DNA of 64,000 bases from Gammaproteobacteria bacterium HGW-Gammaproteobacteria-4 (GCA_002839995.1 PGZC01000003.1:1-64000), one strand, 5' to 3'; shown: positions 38,541-47,449, counted from the stretch's first letter. Numbers and translations are program-made. Notes: generated from the sequence alone by a model not told the origin.

Positions 38541-38569
38541 ACAATATCACAGCACGAATTCGTGGTCAA
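38541..38569 (-). promoter_or_regulatory. Predicted his operon promoter with palindromic operator in the spacer
   Basis: Reading the minus strand: -35 TTGACC (38564-38569), 17-base spacer, extended -10 TGA-TATTGT (hexamer at 38541-38546), start expected near 38534, about 30 bases before the regulator ATG. The spacer holds the perfect 12-bp palindrome CACGAATTCGTG (38553-38564), touching the -35. This is a classical place for a repressor to block polymerase. Confidence 0.65.
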
Positions 38570-38634
38570 ACCTCGGGCGTGGCACCAGACCGGCTTCCAG
38601 CGTACTGTTCTCGCTGAACAGTGGAGAAATTCCG

Positions 38635-40467
38635 ATGCACCAAGGACCTGACCGATCCCGCTATCGACCCCGAGATGCCCTACTGCTGCTGGCGCTGTGG
38701 TTTGCCACTCCGGCGTGGTCGTCGCAGGCCAGCATCGATCAGACGACGACGAAACTCGATCTGCGCAGCGATTCCACCTGGTTGCTCGATGAACAAGCCG
38801 ACCAAAGCGCTGAGGCGATGTTCGAACGGGTCGATGCCGGAAGTTTTCAGCCGCTGCCGGCGCACGGCCCCACGTTCGGGTTTCATGACGGCGCGTTCTG
38901 GCTGCACAACAGCGTGCTCAATCGCAGCGGCAGCGATCAACGCTGGTTGTTGGTGCTGTCCTACGCATTGATCGACTCCGTCGATTTGTACCTGCGTTAT
39001 CCCGATGGCCGCATCGAACACTTCGTGTCGGGCGACACACTGACCTTTGCCGCACGGTCGGTGAGCTATCGTCACCCGAATTTCTGGATCGACATCGCCA
39101 ACGGTGAAGATGTCGATATTTTGTTGCGGGCACAGAGCCGCAGTTCGATCCAGTTGCCGCTGGCCATCTATTCACCCGGCGCATTTGCCGAAATGGCGCA
39201 TAACGCACAACTGGGGCTCGGCATCTACTACGGCATTCTGCTGGGTCTGCTGCTGTACAACCTGATCCTGTGGCTGGCGCTGCGCGATGCCAACCACCTT
39301 TGGTACGTGCTGCATCTGGCCGGCGTCGGTTTGCTTGGCGCCTGCATCTTCGGCCTGGCGTTCGAATGGTTCTGGCCGGAATCGCCGTGGCTGGCCAACC
39401 AGTCGGTGCCGATAGCGATCGCGCTGGCGCAACTGGCGATGCATCAATTCGCCCGGCGCTTTCTCGACCTGCGCACCATCTGGCCGCTCGGCGACCGCAT
39501 TGCCAAAGGCTTTTTGCTGTTGTACGCCGCGCTCGCCATCATTTCGCTGGCGTTGCCCTACAGCACCGCCGTCTTGATCGGTACGGCACTGGTATTCCCC
39601 GGCGTCCTCTTCATCCTGATCGAAGGCTTCTACGCCACCCGCCACGGTTATCGGGCGGCGCGATTGTTTCTGCTTTCCTGGTCCGTGCTGTTGCTGGGCT
39701 CGGCGGTGTACGCGATGGTATCGCTCGGCGTGCTGCCCAAAACCCTGCTCACCGAATACGGCATCCAGATCGGTTCGACGCTTGAAATGTTCGGTCTGTC
39801 GTTTGCGCTGGCCTACCGTTACGTGTCGCTGCGCAGCGAAAACGAGCGCATCATCCATTCCGCCAACGAGCAACTCGAGCGACGCGTGGCCGAGCGCACC
39901 GGTGAGTTGCAAAGCGCACTGGAGCAACTGGCCGACGCCAACGCCCGCCTGCGCCAACTGAACCGCCACGACCCGTTGACCGGCGCCTACAACCGCAGCC
40001 ACGTCAGTGAAAGTTACGAGCGCATGCTCCGGCACGTGCAGCACGACCGGCTGCACCTTGGCGTGCTGATACTGGACGTGGATCATTTCAAGGCGATCAA
40101 CGACAGCCACGGCCACCTTGCTGGCGACGATTGCCTGCGCGAGACCGCAAAGCGCATCCAGAGCACCTTGAACGACGAGCGCAGCGTGGTTGCACGATTC
40201 AGCGGCGAGGAATTCGTCATCCTGTCGCCCTGTGCCGGCTGGGACGAGGCTCGCAACGTCGCCGAGCAACTGCGACAGCAGTTCGCCGCGAATCCGATCA
40301 CGTGCCAGGGAACGAGCATGACGATCTCGGTCAGCATCGGCGTGCACCTGATCGACCCGCTGGCGCCGGAGCCGCTGCACCGGGTGTTGACACTCGCGGA
40401 CCGCGCCTTGTCCGCCGCGAAAGCCGCTGGCCGCAATGCCGTGGTGTGCAGCAACGCCGTTACCTGA
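38635..40467 (+). CDS. 7TMR-DISM membrane sensor with GGDEF domain
   Basis: 610 residues from the ATG at 38635, preceded by GGAGA. A signal peptide ends near PAWSSQ. Residues ~30-185 are the periplasmic 7TMR-DISM carbohydrate-binding-like sensor (GAFWLHNSVLNRSGSDQRWLL). Seven membrane helices follow at ~190-400, starting GLGIYYGILLGLLLYNLIL. A coiled coil (NEQLERRVAERTGELQSAL) leads to the GGDEF domain at ~440-600: DPLTGAYNRSHVSE, LDVDHFKAINDSHGHLAGD. The active loop is SGEEF rather than GGEEF and no RxxD I-site precedes it. It probably still makes c-di-GMP, as SGDEF/AGDEF variants can, but activity is uncertain. Divergent from the his regulator. Confidence 0.9.
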   Translation: MHQGPDRSRYRPRDALLLLALWFATPAWSSQASIDQTTTKLDLRSDSTWLLDEQADQSAEAMFERVDAGSFQPLPAHGPTFGFHDGAFWLHNSVLNRSGSDQRWLLVLSYALIDSVDLYLRYPDGRIEHFVSGDTLTFAARSVSYRHPNFWIDIANGEDVDILLRAQSRSSIQLPLAIYSPGAFAEMAHNAQLGLGIYYGILLGLLLYNLILWLALRDANHLWYVLHLAGVGLLGACIFGLAFEWFWPESPWLANQSVPIAIALAQLAMHQFARRFLDLRTIWPLGDRIAKGFLLLYAALAIISLALPYSTAVLIGTALVFPGVLFILIEGFYATRHGYRAARLFLLSWSVLLLGSAVYAMVSLGVLPKTLLTEYGIQIGSTLEMFGLSFALAYRYVSLRSENERIIHSANEQLERRVAERTGELQSALEQLADANARLRQLNRHDPLTGAYNRSHVSESYERMLRHVQHDRLHLGVLILDVDHFKAINDSHGHLAGDDCLRETAKRIQSTLNDERSVVARFSGEEFVILSPCAGWDEARNVAEQLRQQFAANPITCQGTSMTISVSIGVHLIDPLAPEPLHRVLTLADRALSAAKAAGRNAVVCSNAVT

Positions 40468-40471
40468 GCGC

Positions 40472-42103
40472 TCAGGGCAGGCGCGCGGCAATCGCTTCCC
40501 AGTCGAAATCCCGGTCGAGCGTGCCGAATGCCTGGCGCCGGCCGCCACCGAGACGGCTGCGACAGAACGCCGCCGCCAAGGGCGATCCGGCACGCAGCAG
40601 GGTCGCTGCCTGCAACGCAATGGCAATCCGCTCGACCAGTGCCCGCGCAATCGGTTCGAGTGCGTCGGGGCGGGTCAGCAACGCGGCCAGCGCGGCGGCC
40701 TCGGCATCGAGCGCATCGTCTTCGCCGGCGGCACCAGCCAGTTCGTCGAGCAGCGCCGTTCGCGCATCGGGTTCGCGCCGCAGCGCACGCAACACATCCA
40801 GACACTGGATATTGCCGCAGCCTTCCCAGATCGAATTGAGCGGCGCTTCCCGATACAGCCGTGCCAGCATCGCTTCCTCGACGTAGCCAGCACCACCGAG
40901 ACATTCCTGGGCTTCGTTGACGAATGCCGGTGCGCGCTTGCACACCCAGTATTTGCCGACCGCCGTTGCCAGCCGCGCAAACGCCGCTTCGCGCGGTTCG
41001 CGGCCGCCGGCATCGACTGCACGCGCCACCCGCATCGCCAGCACCATCGCCCCTTCCGATTCCAGCGCCAGATCGGCCAGCACGTTGCGCATCAGCGGCT
41101 GATCGATCAGCCGCTTGCCAAAGGCCTGGCGGTGGCGTGCATGATGCGCTGCCTGAGTCAGCGCCATGCGCATTTCTGCGGCCGAGCCGATCAGGCACTC
41201 CAGCCGTGTCAGCGCTACCATTTCAAGGATCGTGGCAACACCCCTGCCCTCGTCGCCGATGCGCTGTGCGTAGGCATTGCAGAACTCGACTTCGCTCGAG
41301 GCGTTCGACCAATTGCCGAGCTTGTCCTTGAGCCGCATGATGCGTAGCGCATTGGCGCCGCCATCGGGCCGCCAGCGCGGCAGCAGGAAGCAAGTCAGCC
41401 CACCCGCTGCCTGTGCCAGCACCAGAAACGCGTCCGACATCGGTGCCGACATGAACCACTTGTGGCCGATCAGCGTGTAGCTGCCGTCGCCGGCGACGCT
41501 GGCGCGGGTGCTGTTGGAGCGCACATCCGAACCGCCCTGCTTTTCGGTCATGCCCATGCCGAAGGTGACGCCGGGTTTTACCGTTATCGGCCGGTTGCGC
41601 GAATCGTAGTGCGCGGCGCTGGCCTTGCTCAGCCATTGCGGATCGATCGCATCGGCCTTGGCCAACACCGGATACGCGGCATAACTCATGGTCAGAGGGC
41701 AACTGGTGCCCTGCTCGGCCTGATGGTGCAGATACGAGAGCACCGCGCGCGCAACGTGCGCACCGGGCTGCGGATCGCGCCAGGCGAATGCATGCACACC
41801 ATGCTCGACCCCCAACGTCATCAGCCGGTGATAGCTCGGGTGATATTCGATCTCATCGACGCGATGGCCGTAGCGATCATGCGTGCGCAGTTGCGGCCGG
41901 AAGCGGTTGGCATCGACGCCCAGATCGAGTCCTTCGCTGGCCATTGCCGCACCGTACGCGGCCAACGCCGGCTCGGCCCAGGCCGCCCCTTCGCGCGCCA
42001 CCGCCTCGCACAACGCCGGGTCGCGGCGGTACAGGTTGTCCGTCGCGAACGGCTCGGGCTGGTTTTCGACCGCGTGGGTCTGGAACGGGTCTAGCGCGCT
42101 CAT
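40472..42103 (-). CDS. aidB: AidB-type acyl-CoA dehydrogenase-like flavoprotein
   Basis: 543 residues from MSALDPFQTHAVENQPEPF. The length and the motifs LTMSYAAYPVL, GMGMTEKQGGSDVRSN, ALTRLECLIGSAAEMR and EAQECLGGAGYVEEA match AidB, an FAD protein with an acyl-CoA dehydrogenase fold and a C-terminal DNA-binding region, linked in E. coli to the adaptive response to alkylation. The end converges on the diguanylate cyclase with 4 bases between, and both stops lie in the 14-bp palindrome CCTGAGCGCTCAGG (40463-40476). No ada-type neighbours are seen. Confidence 0.9.
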   Translation of the reverse strand: MSALDPFQTHAVENQPEPFATDNLYRRDPALCEAVAREGAAWAEPALAAYGAAMASEGLDLGVDANRFRPQLRTHDRYGHRVDEIEYHPSYHRLMTLGVEHGVHAFAWRDPQPGAHVARAVLSYLHHQAEQGTSCPLTMSYAAYPVLAKADAIDPQWLSKASAAHYDSRNRPITVKPGVTFGMGMTEKQGGSDVRSNSTRASVAGDGSYTLIGHKWFMSAPMSDAFLVLAQAAGGLTCFLLPRWRPDGGANALRIMRLKDKLGNWSNASSEVEFCNAYAQRIGDEGRGVATILEMVALTRLECLIGSAAEMRMALTQAAHHARHRQAFGKRLIDQPLMRNVLADLALESEGAMVLAMRVARAVDAGGREPREAAFARLATAVGKYWVCKRAPAFVNEAQECLGGAGYVEEAMLARLYREAPLNSIWEGCGNIQCLDVLRALRREPDARTALLDELAGAAGEDDALDAEAAALAALLTRPDALEPIARALVERIAIALQAATLLRAGSPLAAAFCRSRLGGGRRQAFGTLDRDFDWEAIAARLP

Positions 42104-42418
42104 GGCCGTCTCCTCGAATGCTGAAAGGCCATTGTGCGCGATCATGGGCCGGCAAGCATCGGCGCCGTCGCCATGCCGTTCGCGAGGCGCAACATCTGTC
42201 GCCCACAGGGTGGGCTCCTACAAAGACGGATCATCGCGATTTTGTAGGAGCCCACCCTGTGGGCGACCGAGCGATCCGCGCGCGGCGCGTGGCAGGCAGG
42301 CGGAGCGAAGCCTCGGGGCGGAGCCCCGCGTAACCGCGATGCGGTCGAGGGCATGGCAAGCGCAGCTTGTGCTGCCGCGAAGCGACTGACCGCTCCACCC
42401 AAACAAGCGCCATTGCAC
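42104..42418. other. Non-coding gap with a palindromic repeat
   Basis: 315 bases between the aidB start and the end of the phosphorylase gene. It holds the perfect inverted repeat at 42198-42267 (separate entry). The rest must contain the aidB promoter; I see no open frame or further structure I can support. Confidence 0.5.
42198..42267. repeat. Palindromic REP-like element, copy 2
   Basis: Perfect 25-base arms: GTCGCCCACAGGGTGGGCTC plus CTACA at 42198-42222 and the inverse TGTAGGAGCCCACCCTGTGG plus GCGAC at 42243-42267, with a 20-base loop. It matches copy 1 at 13651-13724 apart from two arm positions, while the loops differ, which is how mobile or selected RNA-hairpin repeats diverge. Confidence 0.85.
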
Positions 42419-43177
42419 TCAAAGCAGGCGTTCGATGATCGCCGGCAAATGCCGCGATGCCTGCGCCATGTTGGCGTGCACTTCATCCATGGTGATGTCG
42501 TGGGGTTCCGGGTCGCAGCCGGCTGCCCAGTTGGCGACCAGCGCCAGACAGGCGTAGTGCAGGTCGAGCTCGCGAGCAAGCGCAGCTTCGGGCATGCCGG
42601 TCATGCCGACCAGATCACAGCCATCGCGGCGCATGCGGGCGATTTCGGCACGGGTTTCCAGACGCGGCCCCTGGGTGACGCCATAGCAGCCGCCATCGAC
42701 GACGTTAATGCCGGCCTGGCGTGCGGCAGCGAGCACCTGCGCGCGCAGCGCCGGGGTATACGGCGCACCCATGTCCACATGCTGCACCGGCGCATCGGCT
42801 TCCTCACAGAAGGTGCCAACGCGGCCCCAACTGTAGTCGATCAGTTGCTCGGGCACGCCGAGCATGGCTGGGCCGTATTCCGGGCTGATGCCACCGACGG
42901 CATTGATCGCCAGCACGCGCTGCGCACCGATGGCGTGCAAGGCCCAGACATTGGCGCGGTAATTGATGCGATGCGGCGGCAGGTGGTGGCCTTCGCCGTG
43001 ACGGGCCAGAAACGCCACCCGCTTGCCGGTCAGCCGCCCGACCCGGATCGGTGCCGACGGCTCACCGTAGGGTGTGACGAGGTAAAGCTCGCGCGCCTCG
43101 CCCAGCGCTTCCAGAGCATAGACCCCGGTGCCGCCGATCACGGCAAGGGCGAGGTCATCGAATCGCGGTGCGGCCAT
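42419..43177 (-). CDS. S-methyl-5'-thioinosine/thioadenosine phosphorylase
   Basis: 252 residues of the purine nucleoside phosphorylase family, MTAP/MtiP branch: AVIGGTGVYAL, LARHGEGHHLPPHRINYRAN, the catalytic region CYGVTQGPRLETRAEI and GMTGMPEAALARELDL. It releases methylthioribose-1-phosphate from the by-product of polyamine synthesis. The neighbouring hypoxanthine phosphoribosyltransferase (2 bases upstream) fits the inosine-specific MtiP route known from Pseudomonas, in which the base released is hypoxanthine. The choice between MtiP and MtaP rests on this context rather than on proven residues. Confidence 0.9.
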   Translation of the reverse strand: MAAPRFDDLALAVIGGTGVYALEALGEARELYLVTPYGEPSAPIRVGRLTGKRVAFLARHGEGHHLPPHRINYRANVWALHAIGAQRVLAINAVGGISPEYGPAMLGVPEQLIDYSWGRVGTFCEEADAPVQHVDMGAPYTPALRAQVLAAARQAGINVVDGGCYGVTQGPRLETRAEIARMRRDGCDLVGMTGMPEAALARELDLHYACLALVANWAAGCDPEPHDITMDEVHANMAQASRHLPAIIERLL

Positions 43178-43179
43178 GC

Positions 43180-43725
43180 TCAATCGCGCAGTGCGTAGAT
43201 GGCCGGCAGGTTGCGGCCCTGCTCGTAATAGTCCATGCCGAAGCCGAACACATAACGATCGGGCACTTCCAGGCCCCAGTAATCGGGCACCATGCTGGGC
43301 AGGCCGCGGCCATGACGCTTCCAGGTCAGCACCGCTACGCGCACGTCGGCCGCGCCCTGATCCAGGCACCAGCGCCGCACTTCATCCAGGGTCGGGCCTT
43401 CGTCGAGGATGTCGTCGACCAGCAACACGCGCCGACCGGTGAGATCGATCTGCGGCCGACGCAGCCAGACCAGCGTGCCACCATCGGTCTGGCCACGGTA
43501 ACGGGTGGCGTGCAGGTAATCGAAGGCAACGTCGATGCCCAGTTCCAGCCCCAGCAACGCGCCGAAGAACATGCCGCCATTCATGACGGTGAGAAATACC
43601 GGCGGCTGATCGCTGTAATCCTTGCGGATTGCCACCGCCAATCGGGTTATTGCGGCTTCCAGCGCCGCGCGATCGTGGATCAGGTCGGCGTTGGCCAAGG
43701 CTTCGGACAAGGGGTGTTGGTTCAC
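43180..43725 (-). CDS. hpt: Hypoxanthine-guanine phosphoribosyltransferase
   Basis: 181 residues. The PRPP-binding signature VLLVDDILDEGPTL is complete, and FLTVMNGGMFFGALLGLEL gives the flexible-loop region. It salvages hypoxanthine and guanine to IMP and GMP with PRPP. It lies 2 bases before the methylthiopurine phosphorylase and 10 bases after nagZ, so product transfer from MtiP to Hpt is physically and genetically close. Confidence 0.93.
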   Translation of the reverse strand: MNQHPLSEALANADLIHDRAALEAAITRLAVAIRKDYSDQPPVFLTVMNGGMFFGALLGLELGIDVAFDYLHATRYRGQTDGGTLVWLRRPQIDLTGRRVLLVDDILDEGPTLDEVRRWCLDQGAADVRVAVLTWKRHGRGLPSMVPDYWGLEVPDRYVFGFGMDYYEQGRNLPAIYALRD

Positions 43726-43735
43726 GTCAACTCCA

Positions 43736-44734
43736 TCAGATCAAGGTAGACAGCGCGCGATCGGCATCGATGCGGCGCGGCATCGCCAGCAATTGCTCCC
43801 AGCCACAGGCGCCACGACCCAGCAACGCGCTGATCGCCGCGGTGTTGCTCAACGGCCGATCCGCCATCGCCGCCCGTGCATCTTCCACCAGCGCCGGCGC
43901 GCATACCAGCACCAGATCGCAACCGGCATCCAGATGCGCGTCGATGCGCGCCTTCACGCCGCCCGCCGACTCGGCTGCCGCCATGCCGATATCGTCGCTG
44001 AACACCACACCGCGGAAACCCATTTCGGTGCGCAGGATGTCGCCGATCCAGCGCGAAGAATAACCGGCGGCATGTGCGTCCACGGCAGGATAGGCGACAT
44101 GCGCCATCATCACCGCATCGGCACCGGCAGCGATACCGGCAGCGAACGGCAGCAAATCCTCAGCACGAAGTTGCGCCAGCGGGCGCGGATCGATGGCGGC
44201 ATCGATGTGGGTGTCTTCCAGCACCGAACCGTGGCCCGGAAAATGTTTGAGCGTGGCCGGCATGCCGGCCTCGTGCATACCGGCGACGTAGGCGCGGGTG
44301 AATGCCGCCACGACCTCGGGCTCAGCCGCAAATGCGCGCTCGCCAATGGCGCGATTGCCTCGCCCCAGATCGACCACCGGCGCAAAACTCAGATCCAGGC
44401 CGCAGGCGCGGATCTCGCTCGCCATCAGCCACGCATGCTCATGCGCCAGCGCCAGGGCGGCCTGCGGGTTGCTGGCATAACGCGTCTCGAAATGGGCCAA
44501 CGCCGGCAGTGCGCTGAAGCCATCGCGAAAGCGCTGCACCGGCCCGCCTTCCTGATCGACACAGATCAGCAGCGACCGCGGCACCGCGGCACGGATGTCC
44601 GCACACAGCGCCGTCACCTGTTCACGCGAGGCAAAATTGCGCGAAAACAGGATCACCCCGGCAATGCAGGAATCGCGCAACCCCTCGCGCTCCGGCGCGG
44701 TGAGCTGGTGACCCGAGATTCCGATTACCAGCAT
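43736..44734 (-). CDS. nagZ: Beta-N-acetylhexosaminidase (peptidoglycan recycling)
   Basis: 332 residues, GH3. It removes GlcNAc from 1,6-anhydro-muropeptides in the cytoplasm. Motifs: ILFSRNFASREQV, CVDQEGGPVQRFR, the catalytic loop KHFPGHGSVLEDTH with its acid/base histidine, and the nucleophile in GVVFSDDIGMAAA. The ATG at 44732-44734 (MLVIGISGHQLT) lies inside the end of the CYTH gene (10-base overlap). Intact. Confidence 0.94.
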   Translation of the reverse strand: MLVIGISGHQLTAPEREGLRDSCIAGVILFSRNFASREQVTALCADIRAAVPRSLLICVDQEGGPVQRFRDGFSALPALAHFETRYASNPQAALALAHEHAWLMASEIRACGLDLSFAPVVDLGRGNRAIGERAFAAEPEVVAAFTRAYVAGMHEAGMPATLKHFPGHGSVLEDTHIDAAIDPRPLAQLRAEDLLPFAAGIAAGADAVMMAHVAYPAVDAHAAGYSSRWIGDILRTEMGFRGVVFSDDIGMAAAESAGGVKARIDAHLDAGCDLVLVCAPALVEDARAAMADRPLSNTAAISALLGRGACGWEQLLAMPRRIDADRALSTLI

Positions 44735-45237
44735 CCGCGTTTCTCCTCCTCGCTCCACTGCGCGAACGGACGTTCGGCGAGGGCCAGATTGTAATAGCGC
44801 ATCGCGTCGGTCACCTCCGCTCCCAGCCAGGATGGGCGCGGATAGGCGTCATCGGCGTGGTGCAGCTCCAGCTCGGCGACGATCAGGCCGGCATTGTCGC
44901 CGAAGAACTCGTCGATCTCGAACCGGTGGCCTTCGACATCGACGTAATGCCGGGTCTTTTCGATCCGCCTACCGACGCACAAGGCCAGCAGCGCGCGCGC
45001 ATCGGCCAGCGGGATCGGATAATCGAATTCCTGTCGGGTATGACCCAACTCGCGCGATTTGAGGTTGAGAAATGCCGTTTCGCCGGCGATACGCACGCGC
45101 ACCGACGCATGCTGCCGCCCCTCGCGCAGCGCCGCCATGTCGTTGATGTAGCCCTGCGCCATCGGCAGCGAACGCTGCACTTGCGCGCGCCAGTCGTCGT
45201 TGACGAGCAAAAACTTGCGCTCGATCTCAATGCCCAT
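44725..45237 (-). CDS. CYTH-domain protein (inorganic triphosphatase-like)
   Basis: 170 residues. Opens with the CYTH signature MGIEIERKFLL, then YINDMAALREGRQHASVRVR, KSRELGHTRQEFDYPIP, HYVDVEGHRFEIDEF and LIVAELELHHADD, giving the ring of acidic and basic residues of the triphosphate tunnel. Bacterial members without an adenylate-cyclase partner usually hydrolyse tripolyphosphate. It overlaps rlmD by 11 bases and nagZ by 10, so all three are translationally coupled. Confidence 0.9.
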   Translation of the reverse strand: MGIEIERKFLLVNDDWRAQVQRSLPMAQGYINDMAALREGRQHASVRVRIAGETAFLNLKSRELGHTRQEFDYPIPLADARALLALCVGRRIEKTRHYVDVEGHRFEIDEFFGDNAGLIVAELELHHADDAYPRPSWLGAEVTDAMRYYNLALAERPFAQWSEEEKRGCW

Positions 45238-46570
45238 GCGCAGCGGCCTTCTCGAACAACGCGATGCTTTCCACGTGCGCCGTGTGCGGAAACATGTCCA
45301 TCACCCCGGCGGCCTTGATCTCGTAACCGCGTTCATTGACCAAAAAACCGGCATCGCGCGCCAGCGACGCCGGATGGCAACTGACATAGACGATGCGCGA
45401 AATCCCCTTGAGCGGCAGTTGCGCCAGCACCTGCGCTGCACCGGCACGCGGCGGGTCGAGCAGCAGTTTGTTGAAGCCCGCGCGCAGCCACGGCTCGCCC
45501 GCCAGATCGCCGGCCAGGTCGGCAGCGAAAAACTCGGCGTTGGCGATGCCGTTGCGCGCGGCGTTTTCGCGCGCCCGCGCCACCAGCCCGGCCTCGCCTT
45601 CCACTCCCACCACATGGCCGGCGCGGCGCGCCAGCGGCAGGGTGAAATTGCCCAGACCGCAGAACAGATCGAGGATGCGGTCGTCGGCGCCCGCTTGCAG
45701 CAAATCCGCGGCGCTGGCGATCATGCGCTGATTCAGGCCGGCATTGACCTGGATGAAATCGAGCGGCTGGAATTGCAATCGGATATCGGCGTCGGGGATG
45801 GCAAACGACAGTTCCAGTTGCACCGGCCACAGCGGTTGCACCGTAGCCGGCCCGCCCGATTGCAGCAGCACCGCCAACCCGGTTTCCTGGGCGAACGCGG
45901 TGAGGCGCTCCAGATCGGCCGTCGCCAGCGGCTCCAGATGGCGGAATACCAACGCGACCGCCTCGTCACCGGCGATGAACTCGATCTGCGGAATACTGCG
46001 TTTGCCGTCCAGCGAATCCACCACCGCCGCGATTGCCGGGATGCGTTCGCCGATCGCCGGCAGCACCGTATCGCAATGGGCGAGGTCCGCCACGAAACGC
46101 GCGTCCAGTTCGCGAAAACCGACCAGGGTCTTGCCCTTTTTTTCGACATACCGCACCGAGAACCGCCCCTTGCGGCGATAACCCCAGGCCGCGTCGCGCA
46201 GCGGCTCCAGCACCCGCTCCGGCGCGACATGACCAATGCGTTGCAGGTTTTCCAGCAATACCGTTTGCTTCAGCTCGATCTGGCGCGCTTCGTCCAGATG
46301 CTGCAACACGCAGCCGGAGCACTGCCCGAAGTGCGCGCAGCGCGGTACGACCCGATCCGGTGAGGCGACCAGCACCTGCACCGTGCGCGCTTCATCGAAA
46401 TGACGGTTGCGGCCGGTGAGCTGGGCGAGCACGCTCTCGCCCGGCAGCGCGCCGCTGACGAACACCACCTTGCCATCGACCCGTGCGACGCCGCGCCCCT
46501 CGTGGCTGAGCCCGGTGACCTCGGCGGTGAATTCGCGTTGCGGGACTTTTCGCGATCTGGACACAGGCAA
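45227..46570 (-). CDS. rlmD: 23S rRNA (uracil-1939-C5)-methyltransferase
   Basis: 447 residues, of the RumA/RlmD size. An N-terminal TRAM domain (FTAEVTGLSHEGRGVARVDG) is followed by an iron-sulfur loop with cysteines in RCAHFGQCSGCVLQH plus AHCD. The methyltransferase has ILDLFCGLGNFTLPLA, LLLDPPRAGA and the catalytic cysteine in YVSCHPASLARD. It methylates U1939 of 23S rRNA. First gene of the tight unit rlmD-cyth-nagZ-hpt-mtip. Confidence 0.95.
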   Translation of the reverse strand: MPVSRSRKVPQREFTAEVTGLSHEGRGVARVDGKVVFVSGALPGESVLAQLTGRNRHFDEARTVQVLVASPDRVVPRCAHFGQCSGCVLQHLDEARQIELKQTVLLENLQRIGHVAPERVLEPLRDAAWGYRRKGRFSVRYVEKKGKTLVGFRELDARFVADLAHCDTVLPAIGERIPAIAAVVDSLDGKRSIPQIEFIAGDEAVALVFRHLEPLATADLERLTAFAQETGLAVLLQSGGPATVQPLWPVQLELSFAIPDADIRLQFQPLDFIQVNAGLNQRMIASAADLLQAGADDRILDLFCGLGNFTLPLARRAGHVVGVEGEAGLVARARENAARNGIANAEFFAADLAGDLAGEPWLRAGFNKLLLDPPRAGAAQVLAQLPLKGISRIVYVSCHPASLARDAGFLVNERGYEIKAAGVMDMFPHTAHVESIALFEKAAAHGH

Positions 46571-46876
46571 TCAATGAGTGAAAACCGCCATTGTCGCAAA
46601 TCCACGCGGCAATCGCGATTCGCATCACATGCGGCGATGTGCGGGCCGGGCAAAGGATCAAGCACTGGGTCCGCAAAGTACGCAAAGTACGCAAAAAAGG
46701 CGCAACAAAATCACGCAAAAACAAAGACGTATTGCTTGTCTTGCTTCCTCGACGGAGGTTTGAATCGAATTTGATTTCATCATTCCAGCGAAAGCTGGGG
46801 TTACGACTTGTTCCCAGGCTCCGTTGCTTCCTTTGTGTCCTTTGCGGACACAATGCCTTTTCAGCATCCGCCAAGG
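46571..46876. other. Non-coding gap filled by composite repeat B
   Basis: 306 bases between the rlmD start and the end of the AhpD-like gene. Most of it is the repeat at 46660-46858. I found no plausible small gene; short frames here are translations of repeat sequence. Confidence 0.5.
46660..46858. repeat. Composite palindromic element B
   Basis: Outer arms AAGCACTGGGTCCGCAAAG (46660-46678) and CCTTTGCGGACACAATGCC (46840-46858) are inverse versions of one another with a few mismatches, and match the arms of element C. The interior differs from A and C: it carries TTCATCATTCCAGCGAAAGC, a type of short dispersed repeat, rather than the TCATTGCGAG palindrome. Confidence 0.72.
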
Positions 46877-47449
46877 TCAGCCGTGAGCGTGACCCAGCGC
46901 CTCGCCATCAAGGGTGACGCCGAGCCCCAGCACCACGCGATTGGCGTAGCAAAAATAGCCGGTGACCTGATTGATTTCGAGAACCTGGCCGTCATCGAGC
47001 CCGGCCGCACGCATCAATGCGATATCCGCAGCAGAAACCGATGCCGGCGACAGCGCCAGTTTTCCGGCGTACGCCAGGCCAGCGCGCTCGCCGGCGCTGA
47101 ACGGCGCGCCCGGGGTGTCACTGTCCAGTGCCGCCAGCATCGCGGCGCCGGCCTCGGCATTCGCCGCCTCGCGGAGCAGGCCGGCGCGATGATGCGCGAC
47201 GCAATAGGCACAACCGTTGAGCCGGCTCACCAACACCCCGACTGCCTCCAGATACACCTTGGGCAAGGTGTTGGCAGTGTGATGCAGGGCCGCGCGATAC
47301 AGCGCCAGATGGCCTTCCAGCGTGTGCGGACGAAGGCCATGCACGGTGATGATGTTGTCGAGCCGCCCGTCAGGCCCGAGCAGACGCTCGTATTGCGATT
47401 TCAGCCGACCGGACGCCTGACCGGGCGATATGGACTGAATCCAGCTCAT
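46877..47449 (-). CDS. AhpD-like peroxidase-related (carboxymuconolactone decarboxylase family) protein
   Basis: 190 residues, all-helical. The redox motif is CAYCVAHH in LNGCAYCVAHHRAGLLRE, the CxxC-x3-H pattern of AhpD-type alkylhydroperoxidases. ITVHGLRPHTLEGHLALY and INQVTGYFCYANRVV are typical of the peroxidase-related subfamily. It probably reduces peroxides or organic radicals through its cysteines; the electron donor is unknown. A four-Cys mini-protein gene lies 60 bases upstream on the same strand. Confidence 0.88.
   Translation of the reverse strand: MSWIQSISPGQASGRLKSQYERLLGPDGRLDNIITVHGLRPHTLEGHLALYRAALHHTANTLPKVYLEAVGVLVSRLNGCAYCVAHHRAGLLREAANAEAGAAMLAALDSDTPGAPFSAGERAGLAYAGKLALSPASVSAADIALMRAAGLDDGQVLEINQVTGYFCYANRVVLGLGVTLDGEALGHAHG

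Noticed and set aside
40463-40476. 14-bp perfect palindrome over both stop codons as a terminator
   Set aside because: With no loop it cannot form a stable hairpin of useful size; probably coincidence of TGA/TCA stops.
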